64,000 bases of DNA from Nocardia flavorosea (GTDB taxonomy: Bacteria; Actinomycetota; Actinomycetes; Mycobacteriales; Mycobacteriaceae), in assembly GCF_015477805.1 (NCBI RefSeq), contig NZ_JADLQL010000003.1, forward strand, positions 124,001 through 188,000, read 5' to 3'. Each line of letters starts with the position of its first letter. The stretch's first letter is position 1. Below the pieces are notes generated by a model. The model did no database searches, had not been told where the DNA came from, and saw nothing but the letters and a program-made list of their open reading frames with translations. Below are positions 19,225-27,190 of the stretch, in pieces. A program made the position numbers and the translations under genes.

Positions 19225-19289
19225 AAAGGGCAGCCTCAGAAAACGTGGTCAGCAAGGCCCTTCGGCAACAGGGGCGCCCGCGGCGGTAC

Positions 19290-20789
19290 CTAACTCACGG
19301 TTTCCCGGTGGCGCGGGGCCATCCGGACGTCGTGCTCGTCCAGCAGGGCGAAGTACTTGCGCAGCATCAGGGCGGCGGTGGCGGCGAGGCCCGCGGTCAG
19401 CCCCCACCACACTCCCGCGGCACCCAGCCCGGCCGGGAAGGCCAGTACAACGGCCGTGGGCAGGCCGACGAACCAGTAGCCGACCACCGACAACCGGAAC
19501 CCCGCGTTCGTCGCCTGCAACCCGCGTAAGAGTCCGGTCCCGATGTTCTGCGCCGCGTCGAAGAACTGCAACACGATACCGATCAACAGCAATGACCGGG
19601 CCACCTCGACGGTCGCCGAATCGTTCAGGTCGAGGAACGGACGCAACACCAGTTGCGGAACGAAGACATAGGCCAGGCCGGTGACCAGCGCAACCACTCC
19701 GGCGCACCGCAACGCCAGCCGGGCCAGGCCGCGGGCGTGCGCGGTTTCGTCGCGCCCCACACTGTGGCTGACCAGGATCGAGGCACCGTGCGAAATACCG
19801 ATGGCTACCTGGAAGACGATGTAGATGACCTGGTAGACGACATTGTGCGCGGCCAGCGCGGCCGGGCCCAGGGCACCCATGACGAGGGCGAGCACCGAGA
19901 ACATTCCCGCCTCGGAGCCGTAGGTCAGCGCGATGGGTGTACCGAGCCGCAGTTCGGCGCGGACGGTCGCGGGGCGCACCGGCCACGGACGGATGGGCAG
20001 GGTCCGGCCCAACCGGGGGTCGCGGCGCACCATGGTCCAGAACGCCACGAACATGAGCAGGAAGACCAGCGAACTGGCCACACCCACCCCGGTCAGGCCC
20101 AGGGCGGGCAGCCCGGCCCAGCCGTGGATCAAACTCAGCGCCAGTACCAGGTTGACCGCGATGGATCCGAGAGTCACCAGCAACAGGGCCTGCGGACGTT
20201 GCATGCCGACGGTGTACTGGCGCAGCACCTGGAACCACAGGCACGGCAGCAGGCCGGGCGCCAAGGCGACCATCAGCGGCCGGGCCTGGGCCAGAACACC
20301 GGCGTCCTGGCCCAGCCATTGCAGTGACCAGCCGAGGCCGATGAGGATCGCACCGCCGAGTAACCCGGCGGCCGTCGCGATCAGGAAACTCGACCGCACC
20401 ACATCGCGGATCTCCGGGTCGGGATCGGTGCCTCGTTTCCCGGCGGCGCCCACGGCCGCGGCGATCTGGTTACCGCTGCCGGTGATCAACCCGACGCACA
20501 TGGTGCGGATCTGGTTGAACAGCACCAGGGCCAGCCCGCCGGCCGCCACGGCCTGTACCCCGAGACTGCCCATCAGGGCGATATTGGTGGTGGAAACCGC
20601 GACCTGGGCGAGTTGGGTGAGCGCGATCGGAGTGGCCAGGGCGGCGAGCCGCCGGAAATCGGGAGCGGCGAGCCGCCGGAAATCGGGAGCGGCGAGCCGC
20701 CGGGAATCCGGGGTGCCGGGCCGCCGGACTTCGGAACCGGCCGGTCGGCGGCCGGCGGGGCGATTACGCGAGAGTGGTGTGTTGGTCAC
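19290..20789 (-). CDS. MATE-family multidrug/metabolite efflux transporter
   Basis: A 499-aa polytopic membrane protein with about 12 transmembrane helices and MATE hallmarks. The first helix (ATPIALTQLAQVAVSTTNIALMG) is repeated in structure in the second half (LGTPIALTYGSEAGMFSVLALVMG). The N-terminal roughly 35 residues are Arg-rich and contain an RRLAAPDF repeat. MATE proteins export cationic drugs or metabolites using Na+ or H+. The GTG start overlaps the stop of the SbnA-like gene as GTGA, so it is the last gene of the Dap operon and is probably the exporter of the product. Confidence 0.92.
   Translation of the reverse strand: MTNTPLSRNRPAGRRPAGSEVRRPGTPDSRRLAAPDFRRLAAPDFRRLAALATPIALTQLAQVAVSTTNIALMGSLGVQAVAAGGLALVLFNQIRTMCVGLITGSGNQIAAAVGAAGKRGTDPDPEIRDVVRSSFLIATAAGLLGGAILIGLGWSLQWLGQDAGVLAQARPLMVALAPGLLPCLWFQVLRQYTVGMQRPQALLLVTLGSIAVNLVLALSLIHGWAGLPALGLTGVGVASSLVFLLMFVAFWTMVRRDPRLGRTLPIRPWPVRPATVRAELRLGTPIALTYGSEAGMFSVLALVMGALGPAALAAHNVVYQVIYIVFQVAIGISHGASILVSHSVGRDETAHARGLARLALRCAGVVALVTGLAYVFVPQLVLRPFLDLNDSATVEVARSLLLIGIVLQFFDAAQNIGTGLLRGLQATNAGFRLSVVGYWFVGLPTAVVLAFPAGLGAAGVWWGLTAGLAATAALMLRKYFALLDEHDVRMAPRHRETVS
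20645..20720. repeat. 24-bp tandem repeats in the MATE gene 5' end
   Basis: A 24-bp unit (AGCGGCGAGCCGCCGGAAAT..) occurs twice perfectly and once or more in diverged form. It encodes the octapeptide RRLAAPDF before the first transmembrane helix. Copy number probably varies between strains. Confidence 0.8.
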
Positions 20790-21928
20790 CGGGCCCGCAC
20801 CATGGTGTCGGAATCCTCCGTATCGTCGTGCTCGTCGTGGGTGTGTTCGTCCGGCCGTGCGGTGGCGCAACCGCCGGTGCCGGCATCGCCGAGTACGGTC
20901 GCGCCCGCCGGTTGTGTACCACGGCCCGCGGGAGCATAACGGGTCAGCAGGGCGTGCACCTCGCGTTCGGCGGCGGTGTCGAGCAGATCGCGTTCGGCCA
21001 TCCAGTCGTCGTCGAATACCGTGTCGAGGTATTTTTCGCCGCCGTCGCACACAATAGTGACCACGGTGGAACCGGCGGGGAATTCGTCGAGCCTGATCAG
21101 CCCGGCATATACGGACCCGCCCGCCGACCCGCCCAGCATCAGTCCGAGCTGCCGGGATACCGCGCGGCAGGTGGCGAAGGCGTCGCGATCGGAGACCTTG
21201 ATCCCTTCGTCGAGCAGGTCGTAGTCGACGGCGGTGCCGATGGTGGCGCCGGGCGGAGTGCCGGTGCCCGACTGCCAGTAAGGCCCGCCCGGACCGCCGA
21301 AGGCGATGGAACCGACCGGTTCCACCCCGATAACGCGCGGTACACAGCCCAGCTGCCGTAATCGGGTCGCCGTCCCGAACAGGGACCCGCCGGTGCCGAC
21401 CGCGGAGAGCAGGATATCCACCCGGTCCACCTCGGCCAGTAACTCTTCGGCCACCGCGTAGTAGCCCACCGCGTTGGCGTCGTTGTTGTGCTGTTCGGTG
21501 AAATACGCGTCGGGCAGTCCGGCCGCCATGGCCTCGGCGTGGTCTTCGCGGGCGGAGGTGGCCAAGGTGTCGTCACCGTCGTCGGCGACGAAAACCAGAT
21601 CGGCACCCATTGCCCGCATAGCCCGTAATTTGTCCTTGCTCGCGTGATGGTCGACCACCGCGGTGAAACGGTAGCCGCGTTCGGCGGCCACCACCGCCAG
21701 GCCGAGCCCGGTATTTCCGGACGTGGATTCGATGATATGCCCGCCGGCACCCAGAAAACCGCGCCGTTCCGCGTCGAGAACCATTTCCCGTGCCATCCGG
21801 ATCTTGGCGGCGCCCGTCGGATTGAATTGTTCGAGTTTGAGCAGCAGGCGGGTGCCGGAGGGGGTGGTCGCCAATTCGAAGAGCGGGGTGCGGCCGATCA
21901 GGTCCGTCACTCGGGTGACGAGGGGCAT
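20786..21928 (-). CDS. SbnA-like PLP-dependent synthase (Dap biosynthesis, cysteine synthase fold)
   Basis: A 380-aa fold-type II PLP enzyme. It has GRTPLFEL (12-19), the PLP lysine in NPTGAAKIRMA (Lys42), STSGNTGLG (69-77) and the phosphate loop AVGTGGSLFG (about 175-184). This branch, with an SbnB-like partner, condenses O-phosphoserine and glutamate to N-(2-amino-2-carboxyethyl)-L-glutamate in staphyloferrin B, zwittermicin and viomycin-type pathways. It is not a housekeeping cysteine synthase, judged by context and the altered PLP-loop. A C-terminal extension of about 55 residues contains a His/Asp/Glu-rich stretch (DEHTHDEHDDTED) that may bind metal. AGGAG precedes the ATG. It overlaps the MATE gene. 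Confidence 0.88.
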   Translation of the reverse strand: MPLVTRVTDLIGRTPLFELATTPSGTRLLLKLEQFNPTGAAKIRMAREMVLDAERRGFLGAGGHIIESTSGNTGLGLAVVAAERGYRFTAVVDHHASKDKLRAMRAMGADLVFVADDGDDTLATSAREDHAEAMAAGLPDAYFTEQHNNDANAVGYYAVAEELLAEVDRVDILLSAVGTGGSLFGTATRLRQLGCVPRVIGVEPVGSIAFGGPGGPYWQSGTGTPPGATIGTAVDYDLLDEGIKVSDRDAFATCRAVSRQLGLMLGGSAGGSVYAGLIRLDEFPAGSTVVTIVCDGGEKYLDTVFDDDWMAERDLLDTAAEREVHALLTRYAPAGRGTQPAGATVLGDAGTGGCATARPDEHTHDEHDDTEDSDTMVRAR

Positions 21929-22010
21929 GGCAAACTCCTGGGCGTCGATAGCGGTCGGTGCGAAACGGCCGGGGCCGGTAGCCGTACCGTCGGGGTCGGG
22001 AAAAGGGCTG

Positions 22011-23387
22011 TCAGGATCGATCGAGAGCCCAGCGAAACCGGCCGCCCGGAGCCTGCGAAAGCACCACCTTCGGTGGAATGGGTAATTCGTGGAAGGTCGA
22101 TTCGTTGGAATCCATCTGATACCCGGCGGTATTGGGGTAGATCAGCAGATCGCCGATTTCCGCGGCGCGGGGCAGCGGGATCCGCCGCCAGCTGAGCATG
22201 TCCGATTCGAGGCAGGTGGCGGCGCCGACGACCGTGGGTGTCGGCGTTCCGGCGGCAGTGGGCCACAGCACCGGGTCGGGCAGGTATTCGCTGTCGAACC
22301 ACTGTTCCGACAGGCTCAGGCTGGAACCGTCCACCGTCAGCACCCGGTACGGCTGCCCGTGCTCGTGCCGTGTCTTGTGGCCCTGGACGCGGAACACGGT
22401 GCTGCCCGCCCGGTCGAGCAGCGCGCGGCCCGGTTCGACGGCCAGGGTGGTGCCGGTCTCCCGGAGCCGGCGGGTCAGATCGTCCCGTTCCAGAATCGCG
22501 GCCAGCATGGCCGGGCCGGCCTCGGGAAAGGAATACGGGTAATACGATTCGAAGGCTTTGCCGGAATGGAACCAGCGGCGGTTGGACTCGTCCCGGAATG
22601 CGGACCAGTGTGCGGCGGGTACATAGTCCACCCCGAAACCGCCGCCGACGGAAATGGTGGTGGCCGGATGGCCCTGCGCCCGGGCCGTGCGAATACGCTC
22701 GAGCAACTGAACGGCCAATTCGGCACGCGGGACGGGATCGTATCCGGACAGGTGAAAACTGAAGCCCTCCAGCGTTACCGACGAATAATCGGCCGCCACG
22801 GCAACGGCTCGATCGAGCTCGTCCACCGACATTCCGAACCGGCTGGCCGAAGCCGCGGGCAATACCCGCAGCAGCACCCGCACCGGAATATCCAGCGCAG
22901 AAAGACGGTTCAGCTCACCCAAGCTGTCCACGGCGATCAGGCATCCGTGCCGGGCGGCGAGCCAATGTAATTCACCGGACTTCTCGGGCCCGGTCACCAG
23001 CAGGTCCGCCCCGCGGACCCCCTGCGCCAGCGCGGCGACGAGTTCGCCGGTACTGGATACATCGATTCCCGCCCCCGCAGTCGCGCAGGCTCGGGCGACA
23101 CACGCCGCCTTGTTCGCTTTTTTCCCGTAGTAGAGCGCCCCGGAGACGCCTGAGGTGGCGAAGACCCGCTGGAACCCGCGAATATTCTCGACCACCCGCG
23201 CCGGATACATCAGATGGAACGGCCCGCCGACCGCGAACCCGATATCCGCCAGCAGGTGTGGATCCGCGAGCACCTGCTCCTCCCAGGCGGCACGGTGGGC
23301 GGGCAGCGGCGCGGCCACCGTCCCCGCGTGTTCGCCGCGGGAACCGGGGCCGGCTCCCGCGGGGGCATCGGCTCCGGTCAATCCCAT
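22011..23387 (-). CDS. Fold-III PLP-dependent decarboxylase (SbnH/DapDC class)
   Basis: A 458-aa alanine-racemase-fold decarboxylase of the ornithine/DAP/arginine class. The PLP lysine is Lys90 in YYGKKAN. It also has HLSG (212-215), the glycine loop GGGFGVDY (248-255), EPGR (318-321) and the C-terminal active-site CLESD (Cys392). SbnH of staphyloferrin B belongs to this class and decarboxylates a Dap-containing intermediate. Here it may act on Dap itself, giving ethylenediamine, or on an adduct. About 30 N-terminal residues precede the core. GGAGG precedes the ATG, which overlaps the SbnB-like gene by 10 nt. An 82-bp gap separates it from the SbnA-like gene. Confidence 0.88.
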   Translation of the reverse strand: MGLTGADAPAGAGPGSRGEHAGTVAAPLPAHRAAWEEQVLADPHLLADIGFAVGGPFHLMYPARVVENIRGFQRVFATSGVSGALYYGKKANKAACVARACATAGAGIDVSSTGELVAALAQGVRGADLLVTGPEKSGELHWLAARHGCLIAVDSLGELNRLSALDIPVRVLLRVLPAASASRFGMSVDELDRAVAVAADYSSVTLEGFSFHLSGYDPVPRAELAVQLLERIRTARAQGHPATTISVGGGFGVDYVPAAHWSAFRDESNRRWFHSGKAFESYYPYSFPEAGPAMLAAILERDDLTRRLRETGTTLAVEPGRALLDRAGSTVFRVQGHKTRHEHGQPYRVLTVDGSSLSLSEQWFDSEYLPDPVLWPTAAGTPTPTVVGAATCLESDMLSWRRIPLPRAAEIGDLLIYPNTAGYQMDSNESTFHELPIPPKVVLSQAPGGRFRWALDRS

Positions 23388-24388
23388 AGCGCGACCTCCG
23401 TGCCCCGGCCCTCGGCGATGGCGCGTTCGGCCAGCGCGTGGGCCACCGCGATATCGGTGAGTACCAGTCCGCTGTTGTAGACGAAGATCCGCTCGTCGGC
23501 GCGGCGGCGGGCGACCGCGCGCCGGCTCAGGATCTGCGGCAACTCGGCGTCCACGGGGCGCAGCACACCGTTCTCGTCGGCCATATCGGTGCCGGTCAAG
23601 GCCATCTGCTCGGCGCTGGTGGCGATCACCCGGTCGGCATCGCCGAGCGTGGAGGGGGCGAGACCGTAGCCCACCAGCACCACCACCGACCCCGGCTTCA
23701 GATGCTCGGATTCGATCGCGACCTCGGTACCAGGTCCGGCCGTCGCCAGGACCACATCCGCGGTCCGCGCCGCCGCGTAGGGGTCGTCCACGGTTTCCAG
23801 CAGCGCATGCGGAGCGTATTCGGTGAGCTGCCGGTGGACCGCTTCGATACCTTCGGGGTGGGTGCCGAACAGCATCAGTTTCCGCAGTTGGGGATTGGCG
23901 GCCAGCAGATGCGGCAGCGCGTTGCGGCCCTGGGTGCCGGTCCCGATCAACAGCACCGAATCCGCGTCCCGGCTCAGCGTTTCGCGAACCAGCAGCGCGG
24001 ATACCGCCGGGGTGCGCAGGGCGCCCACCCGGGCGCAGTCCATCATGGCGATGGGGGCGCCCGTGGTGTCGTCGTAGAGCGTGATGGTCGTGTAGTAGCG
24101 CTTGGTGGTGCGGTCGTGACCGGGATCGAACTTGTACGACGATTTCATCGCGACCACCCGGCGCCTGCCGTCGCGGCCCAGCATGGCGTAGGCCACCGAC
24201 CAGCCGTCCGGGTTGGCGACGCTGAGTTTGCGTGGGTTGTCCGAATCGCCTGCGGCCAGGGCGATATAGGCCTCTTCCACGGCGCGGACCACCTCGGCCG
24301 GAGCCACCGGCACATCGGCCAGGTCGCTGCGGCTCAGGACGCGCAGTGGAGTTGCTCGATCACGTGTGCCCAATGGATCCTCGATCAT
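23378..24388 (-). CDS. SbnB-like dehydrogenase (ornithine cyclodeaminase/mu-crystallin family)
   Basis: A 336-aa member of the OCD/mu-crystallin family. It has MKSSYKFDP (81-89), TLYDDTTGAPIAMMD, the substrate-arginine region ARVGALRTPAVSAL (119-132) and the NAD-binding GTGTQGR (149-155). In SbnB and VioK-type enzymes, NAD-dependent oxidative hydrolysis of the SbnA product releases L-2,3-diaminopropionate and 2-oxoglutarate. The 2-oxoglutarate is the cosubstrate of the oxygenase encoded just upstream. The ATG lies 29 nt inside the oxygenase gene and has only a weak ribosome binding site, implying translational coupling. Simple ornithine cyclodeaminase activity is less likely beside an SbnA-like gene. 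Confidence 0.88.
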   Translation of the reverse strand: MIEDPLGTRDRATPLRVLSRSDLADVPVAPAEVVRAVEEAYIALAAGDSDNPRKLSVANPDGWSVAYAMLGRDGRRRVVAMKSSYKFDPGHDRTTKRYYTTITLYDDTTGAPIAMMDCARVGALRTPAVSALLVRETLSRDADSVLLIGTGTQGRNALPHLLAANPQLRKLMLFGTHPEGIEAVHRQLTEYAPHALLETVDDPYAAARTADVVLATAGPGTEVAIESEHLKPGSVVVLVGYGLAPSTLGDADRVIATSAEQMALTGTDMADENGVLRPVDAELPQILSRRAVARRRADERIFVYNSGLVLTDIAVAHALAERAIAEGRGTEVALWD

Positions 24389-25538
24389 CTACCGCACCGT
24401 TCCGCTCTTCCCGCACCTCCCGCACCGGTGCCGTCTGTCGCGGTGGCGCCGGCGGGAAGGGTGCGACGATCTGCTGACCGTATCCATTCTCCCTGGATTC
24501 GGCCGCCCGGCGCGGGCGTTCGGGTAGCCGGATGTTCACTCGTTTGAGCCAGCGGTCGGTGCCGTCGTAGCGGGGAGTGAACGGCACCCGGCCGTGAACG
24601 GCGACATCGTTGTCGACCAACAGCAGTTCACCGGGTCGCAGTGCGGCCACCACGCAGACCCGTTCGAGTTCGCGTTCGAGTTGTGCGTAGGCCTCCCGGA
24701 ACTCGGGACCGGCGTCGTCGAGCGGGGTGTAGGCCGGGTCGAAACGCATGGTCAGAGCGCTGGTTTCGGTTTCGTGTCCCGGTTCGCTCCACAGGGTCGG
24801 CACCGCGACGGCGTCGGCTCGCTCGAATGCCGAACCGTAGGAGACATCCGGCAGGATCGGCACGGTAGGCGTGCACAGGATGTCCCGTTGTGGGCGGGTC
24901 AGCCGGACCCGGCGTACCGACGAGACAGTGGTGCCCACCGATTCGGGGTTGCGCAGACAGGCCAGCATGAGCAGATTGGCGCGCAGCGGGTGGAACGCGT
25001 CTTCGGTATGCGGGCTGAGCAGCACGGTGCTGCTGGCGCCGGACTGTTCGAATTCGTGCCCGGCGGCGGGGACGATGTTGTTGACCAGCCGGCCGTCCTG
25101 CTGTCCGGCCCAGCCGAACGGTTCACCGGCCGCGGCGGCCAGCAGCAGCATGGCGATATCCAGTTCGAGTGAGCCGGTCGCCTGGCCTGGGTCGGTGCTC
25201 CACTGGGCCGCGGTTTGCCAATCCGGCGGGGTGGGCCCGAACTCACTGTCGGACAGCGGCAATGCGTGCACGACGCAGGCGCCGTGCACGGTGGCCGGCG
25301 GGCGGACGGCAGTGCATACCTCGGTCGGCAGGTCGCCGGCGCGGGTGCTGATCTGCTCCAGCAGGACAGGATCGTTCAGGGCTGCGGCCGCGTCGCCCGA
25401 GTGGCTATCCATTGTGTGGGCTATCTCAGCGGCCAGTTCGCGTACCGCCTGTCCGGCGGTGCCGGATAACTCACGGTGCTCGATATCGTCGATATTGGGT
25501 GGGTGAAGCGCATTACGTTCGGAGAGAACGCTTTTCAC
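24360..25538 (-). CDS. VioC-type Fe(II)/2-oxoglutarate-dependent amino acid hydroxylase
   Basis: A 392-aa cupin-fold oxygenase of the clavaminate synthase-like group. The iron triad is His177-x-Glu179 in SPHTEDAFHP plus distal His315 in DNDVAVHGR; the 2-oxoglutarate Arg lies in DRWLKRV (about 329-333). The HTEDAFHP block is typical of free-amino-acid beta-hydroxylases such as VioC (Arg), AsnO and the lysine hydroxylases. The substrate here is unknown: Dap, Arg or another basic amino acid. The C-terminal roughly 50 residues are Pro/Arg-rich. The start is GTG at 25538 or TTG one codon upstream, both behind GAAGGGA. It is the first gene of the operon, under a candidate iron-box promoter. Confidence 0.85.
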   Translation of the reverse strand: MKSVLSERNALHPPNIDDIEHRELSGTAGQAVRELAAEIAHTMDSHSGDAAAALNDPVLLEQISTRAGDLPTEVCTAVRPPATVHGACVVHALPLSDSEFGPTPPDWQTAAQWSTDPGQATGSLELDIAMLLLAAAAGEPFGWAGQQDGRLVNNIVPAAGHEFEQSGASSTVLLSPHTEDAFHPLRANLLMLACLRNPESVGTTVSSVRRVRLTRPQRDILCTPTVPILPDVSYGSAFERADAVAVPTLWSEPGHETETSALTMRFDPAYTPLDDAGPEFREAYAQLERELERVCVVAALRPGELLLVDNDVAVHGRVPFTPRYDGTDRWLKRVNIRLPERPRRAAESRENGYGQQIVAPFPPAPPRQTAPVREVREERNGAVDDRGSIGHT

Positions 25539-25597
25539 CAAAGTTTCCCTTCTCGGAATCGTGGATCGCGGTACCGGTGCGGACGAGTCGATGTGCG

Positions 25598-25626
25598 AAG
25601 TTAGTGCGTGGCCGCAGCTGTGACAA
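25598..25626 (-). promoter_or_regulatory. Predicted promoter of the Dap operon
   Basis: On the minus strand, TTGTCA (-35, 25626-25621) and TAACTT (-10, 25603-25598) are separated by exactly 17 bp, about 60 bp upstream of the operon's GTG. The -35 box lies inside an iron-box-like sequence. Confidence 0.6.
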
Positions 25627-25637
25627 GGGTTACCTAA
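25619..25637. promoter_or_regulatory. Candidate IdeR/DmdR iron box overlapping the -35 element
   Basis: TGTGACAAGGGTTACCTAA agrees with the 19-bp iron-box consensus TTAGGTTAGGCTAACCTAA at 12 of 19 positions by my alignment. The match is perfect in the distal half (ACCTAA). It covers the -35 box of the operon promoter, where a repressor would act. Confidence 0.45.
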
Positions 25638-25737
25638 CTACGGCGTGTGATAGCGAATATGCATAGCGCGCGCGACGTGCAGGTGGGTGGGTGTATGGTC
25701 ATCGGGCGTTGTGGCTTCGGTGAGACGCAGAACACGG

Positions 25738-25756
25738 TAAGGCTAGCCTGTCCTTG
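25738..25756. promoter_or_regulatory. Second iron-box-like sequence
   Basis: TAAGGCTAGCCTGTCCTTG matches the TTAGGCTAGCCTAACCTAA form of DtxR/IdeR boxes at 14 of 19 positions. It contains the palindromic core AGGCTAGCCT. It lies about 200 bp upstream of the operon start and would be a distal site. Confidence 0.45.
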
Positions 25757-25837
25757 GCGCAAAATCCGGACGACTCGCCGCTGGTGAGAAGGTCCGTGCC
25801 GCAACGTCTTCGGGCCACCGGCGGCTGCGGGGTTGCG

Positions 25838-27046
25838 TCAGTAACTGTTCGCCAGCAACGCGTACTGGGCAGCGGTCTTCTGCCCGATCTCGGTTTCGTC
25901 ATCGCTGGACACCACGCCGACGTACCGTTTGTACGGGACGAAACAGCGGTACCGGTACTGACGCTCGGGATCGCCGGTATCGTTGAGCTCCAGGCATTTC
26001 GCGCCGGGAACCGCCGCCGGCGCCGGCATCGGATCGTAGGCGGGGCCCGCCGATTCGATGAACCCGTTCACCAGAATCGGTGCGCCGGCCGGATCGCGTA
26101 CCCTCGCTACGGAACTGCCCGCGGCGTAGGCGGTGCGTTCGAACCCGGATTCGTCGAGCAACCGAGCCCGTGCGGGCTGATCATCGGCCGAATTGATCAG
26201 ATAGTTGCGGCCGTAGACGGCGAACTGGTCCGGATCCGGCTCGTGCCCTTCCCGATCGGCGACCACGACCCGGGCCAGCAGGTTCTCCGGGTCGACCGCC
26301 AGATCGGCGATATCGGCCGTCGGAGTCGGTTCGAACCGTGCGAGCTGGTCCAGTTGAGCGGTGAGAGTCTTGTCCACCCAGGACACCAGGTCGGTGCTGT
26401 CGGGCTCCGGGCGCTGGATGAAAAGTGAGATCACGAACTGTTCATGGGCCAGGAACGCACCGATATTCGCGATACCGGGCCGCCAGTGCAGCAACGCCTC
26501 CGGATGTTGCGCCGATTCCAGCTTCCGATTGTCCGGGGAGACGCCGATATCGGCTGCCTCCAGTTCTTCGGCTGCCTTCGCGGCGGCGCGGGTATCCGGG
26601 AAACGCATCGCCACCACCGTGATCGCCGTGGCATCGGGAGTGGGCCTGGACTGGCCCGCCGGATCGTCCCGGTCGGCACCGCTGGCGGCGTAACCGACCA
26701 CCATCCGGCGATTCTCGAGGATCGGCTCGGACACATTGGCCAGGAAATCGACGGCGGTGGCCGGGTCCGGCAGCACCTTCGATCCACGGCCGTACTTCAG
26801 CGACGGATCGACCTGGCTGCTCGTCGTCACAGCCTCCGACATCCGGATGCCCTCGAGCAGCACGCCGTGACCGCCGGCCTCCTGCGGATAACCGAACCGG
26901 TCGACCGGGAAATCGCCGACATCGAGAGTGCGGACATCGATCTCGGCCGGCACCGGCGTACCGGCCACCGAGCCGCATCCGGACAGCCCGGCCACCAGTA
27001 GCGCGACCAGCGCGGTGACGGCGCCGCAACGTGTTATCCGAACCAT
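25838..27046 (-). CDS. Nocardial lipoprotein (DUF7373-like)
   Basis: A 402-aa lipoprotein. It has an N-terminal signal MVRITRCGAVTALVALLVAG and lipobox LSGC (Cys24). The mature part starts SVAGTPVPAEIDVRTLDVGDFPV, a recurring pattern in a nocardial/mycobacterial lipoprotein family (DUF7373). Two alpha/beta halves follow, with RFPDTRAAAKAAEELEAAD and a C-terminal domain ending EIGQKTAAQYALLANSY. The function is unknown; it would be anchored on the outer face of the plasma membrane. A GAGGGGG precedes the ATG. It is upstream of, and codirectional with, the Dap operon but separated by about 300 bp. Confidence 0.8.
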   Translation of the reverse strand: MVRITRCGAVTALVALLVAGLSGCGSVAGTPVPAEIDVRTLDVGDFPVDRFGYPQEAGGHGVLLEGIRMSEAVTTSSQVDPSLKYGRGSKVLPDPATAVDFLANVSEPILENRRMVVGYAASGADRDDPAGQSRPTPDATAITVVAMRFPDTRAAAKAAEELEAADIGVSPDNRKLESAQHPEALLHWRPGIANIGAFLAHEQFVISLFIQRPEPDSTDLVSWVDKTLTAQLDQLARFEPTPTADIADLAVDPENLLARVVVADREGHEPDPDQFAVYGRNYLINSADDQPARARLLDESGFERTAYAAGSSVARVRDPAGAPILVNGFIESAGPAYDPMPAPAAVPGAKCLELNDTGDPERQYRYRCFVPYKRYVGVVSSDDETEIGQKTAAQYALLANSY

Positions 27047-27190
27047 GGGCCGCCCCCTCGTTCCGATCGAAACTGCATTATCGAAGTTACCCGACGTCCG
27101 GTGATCTCGGGGAGGCCCCGTCTCGGTCGTGCCATACCCTGGTGTAGTGGCAGACAACCCGCGGCAGTACCCGGGCGGAGATTGATCCGC

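Larger units (their letters stand above)
25539..25837. other. 299-bp regulatory region upstream of the Dap operon
   Basis: This gap between the lipoprotein stop and the operon start holds a promoter and two iron-box-like sequences (listed separately). It is noticeably less GC-rich (25598-25670) than flanking genes. No coding frame is supported. Confidence 0.6.

Noticed and set aside
25640..25670. Possible Zur box upstream of the Dap operon
   Set aside because: The A/T-rich stretch lacks the TGAAAATCATTTTCA-type symmetry; iron-box-like sites fit better.
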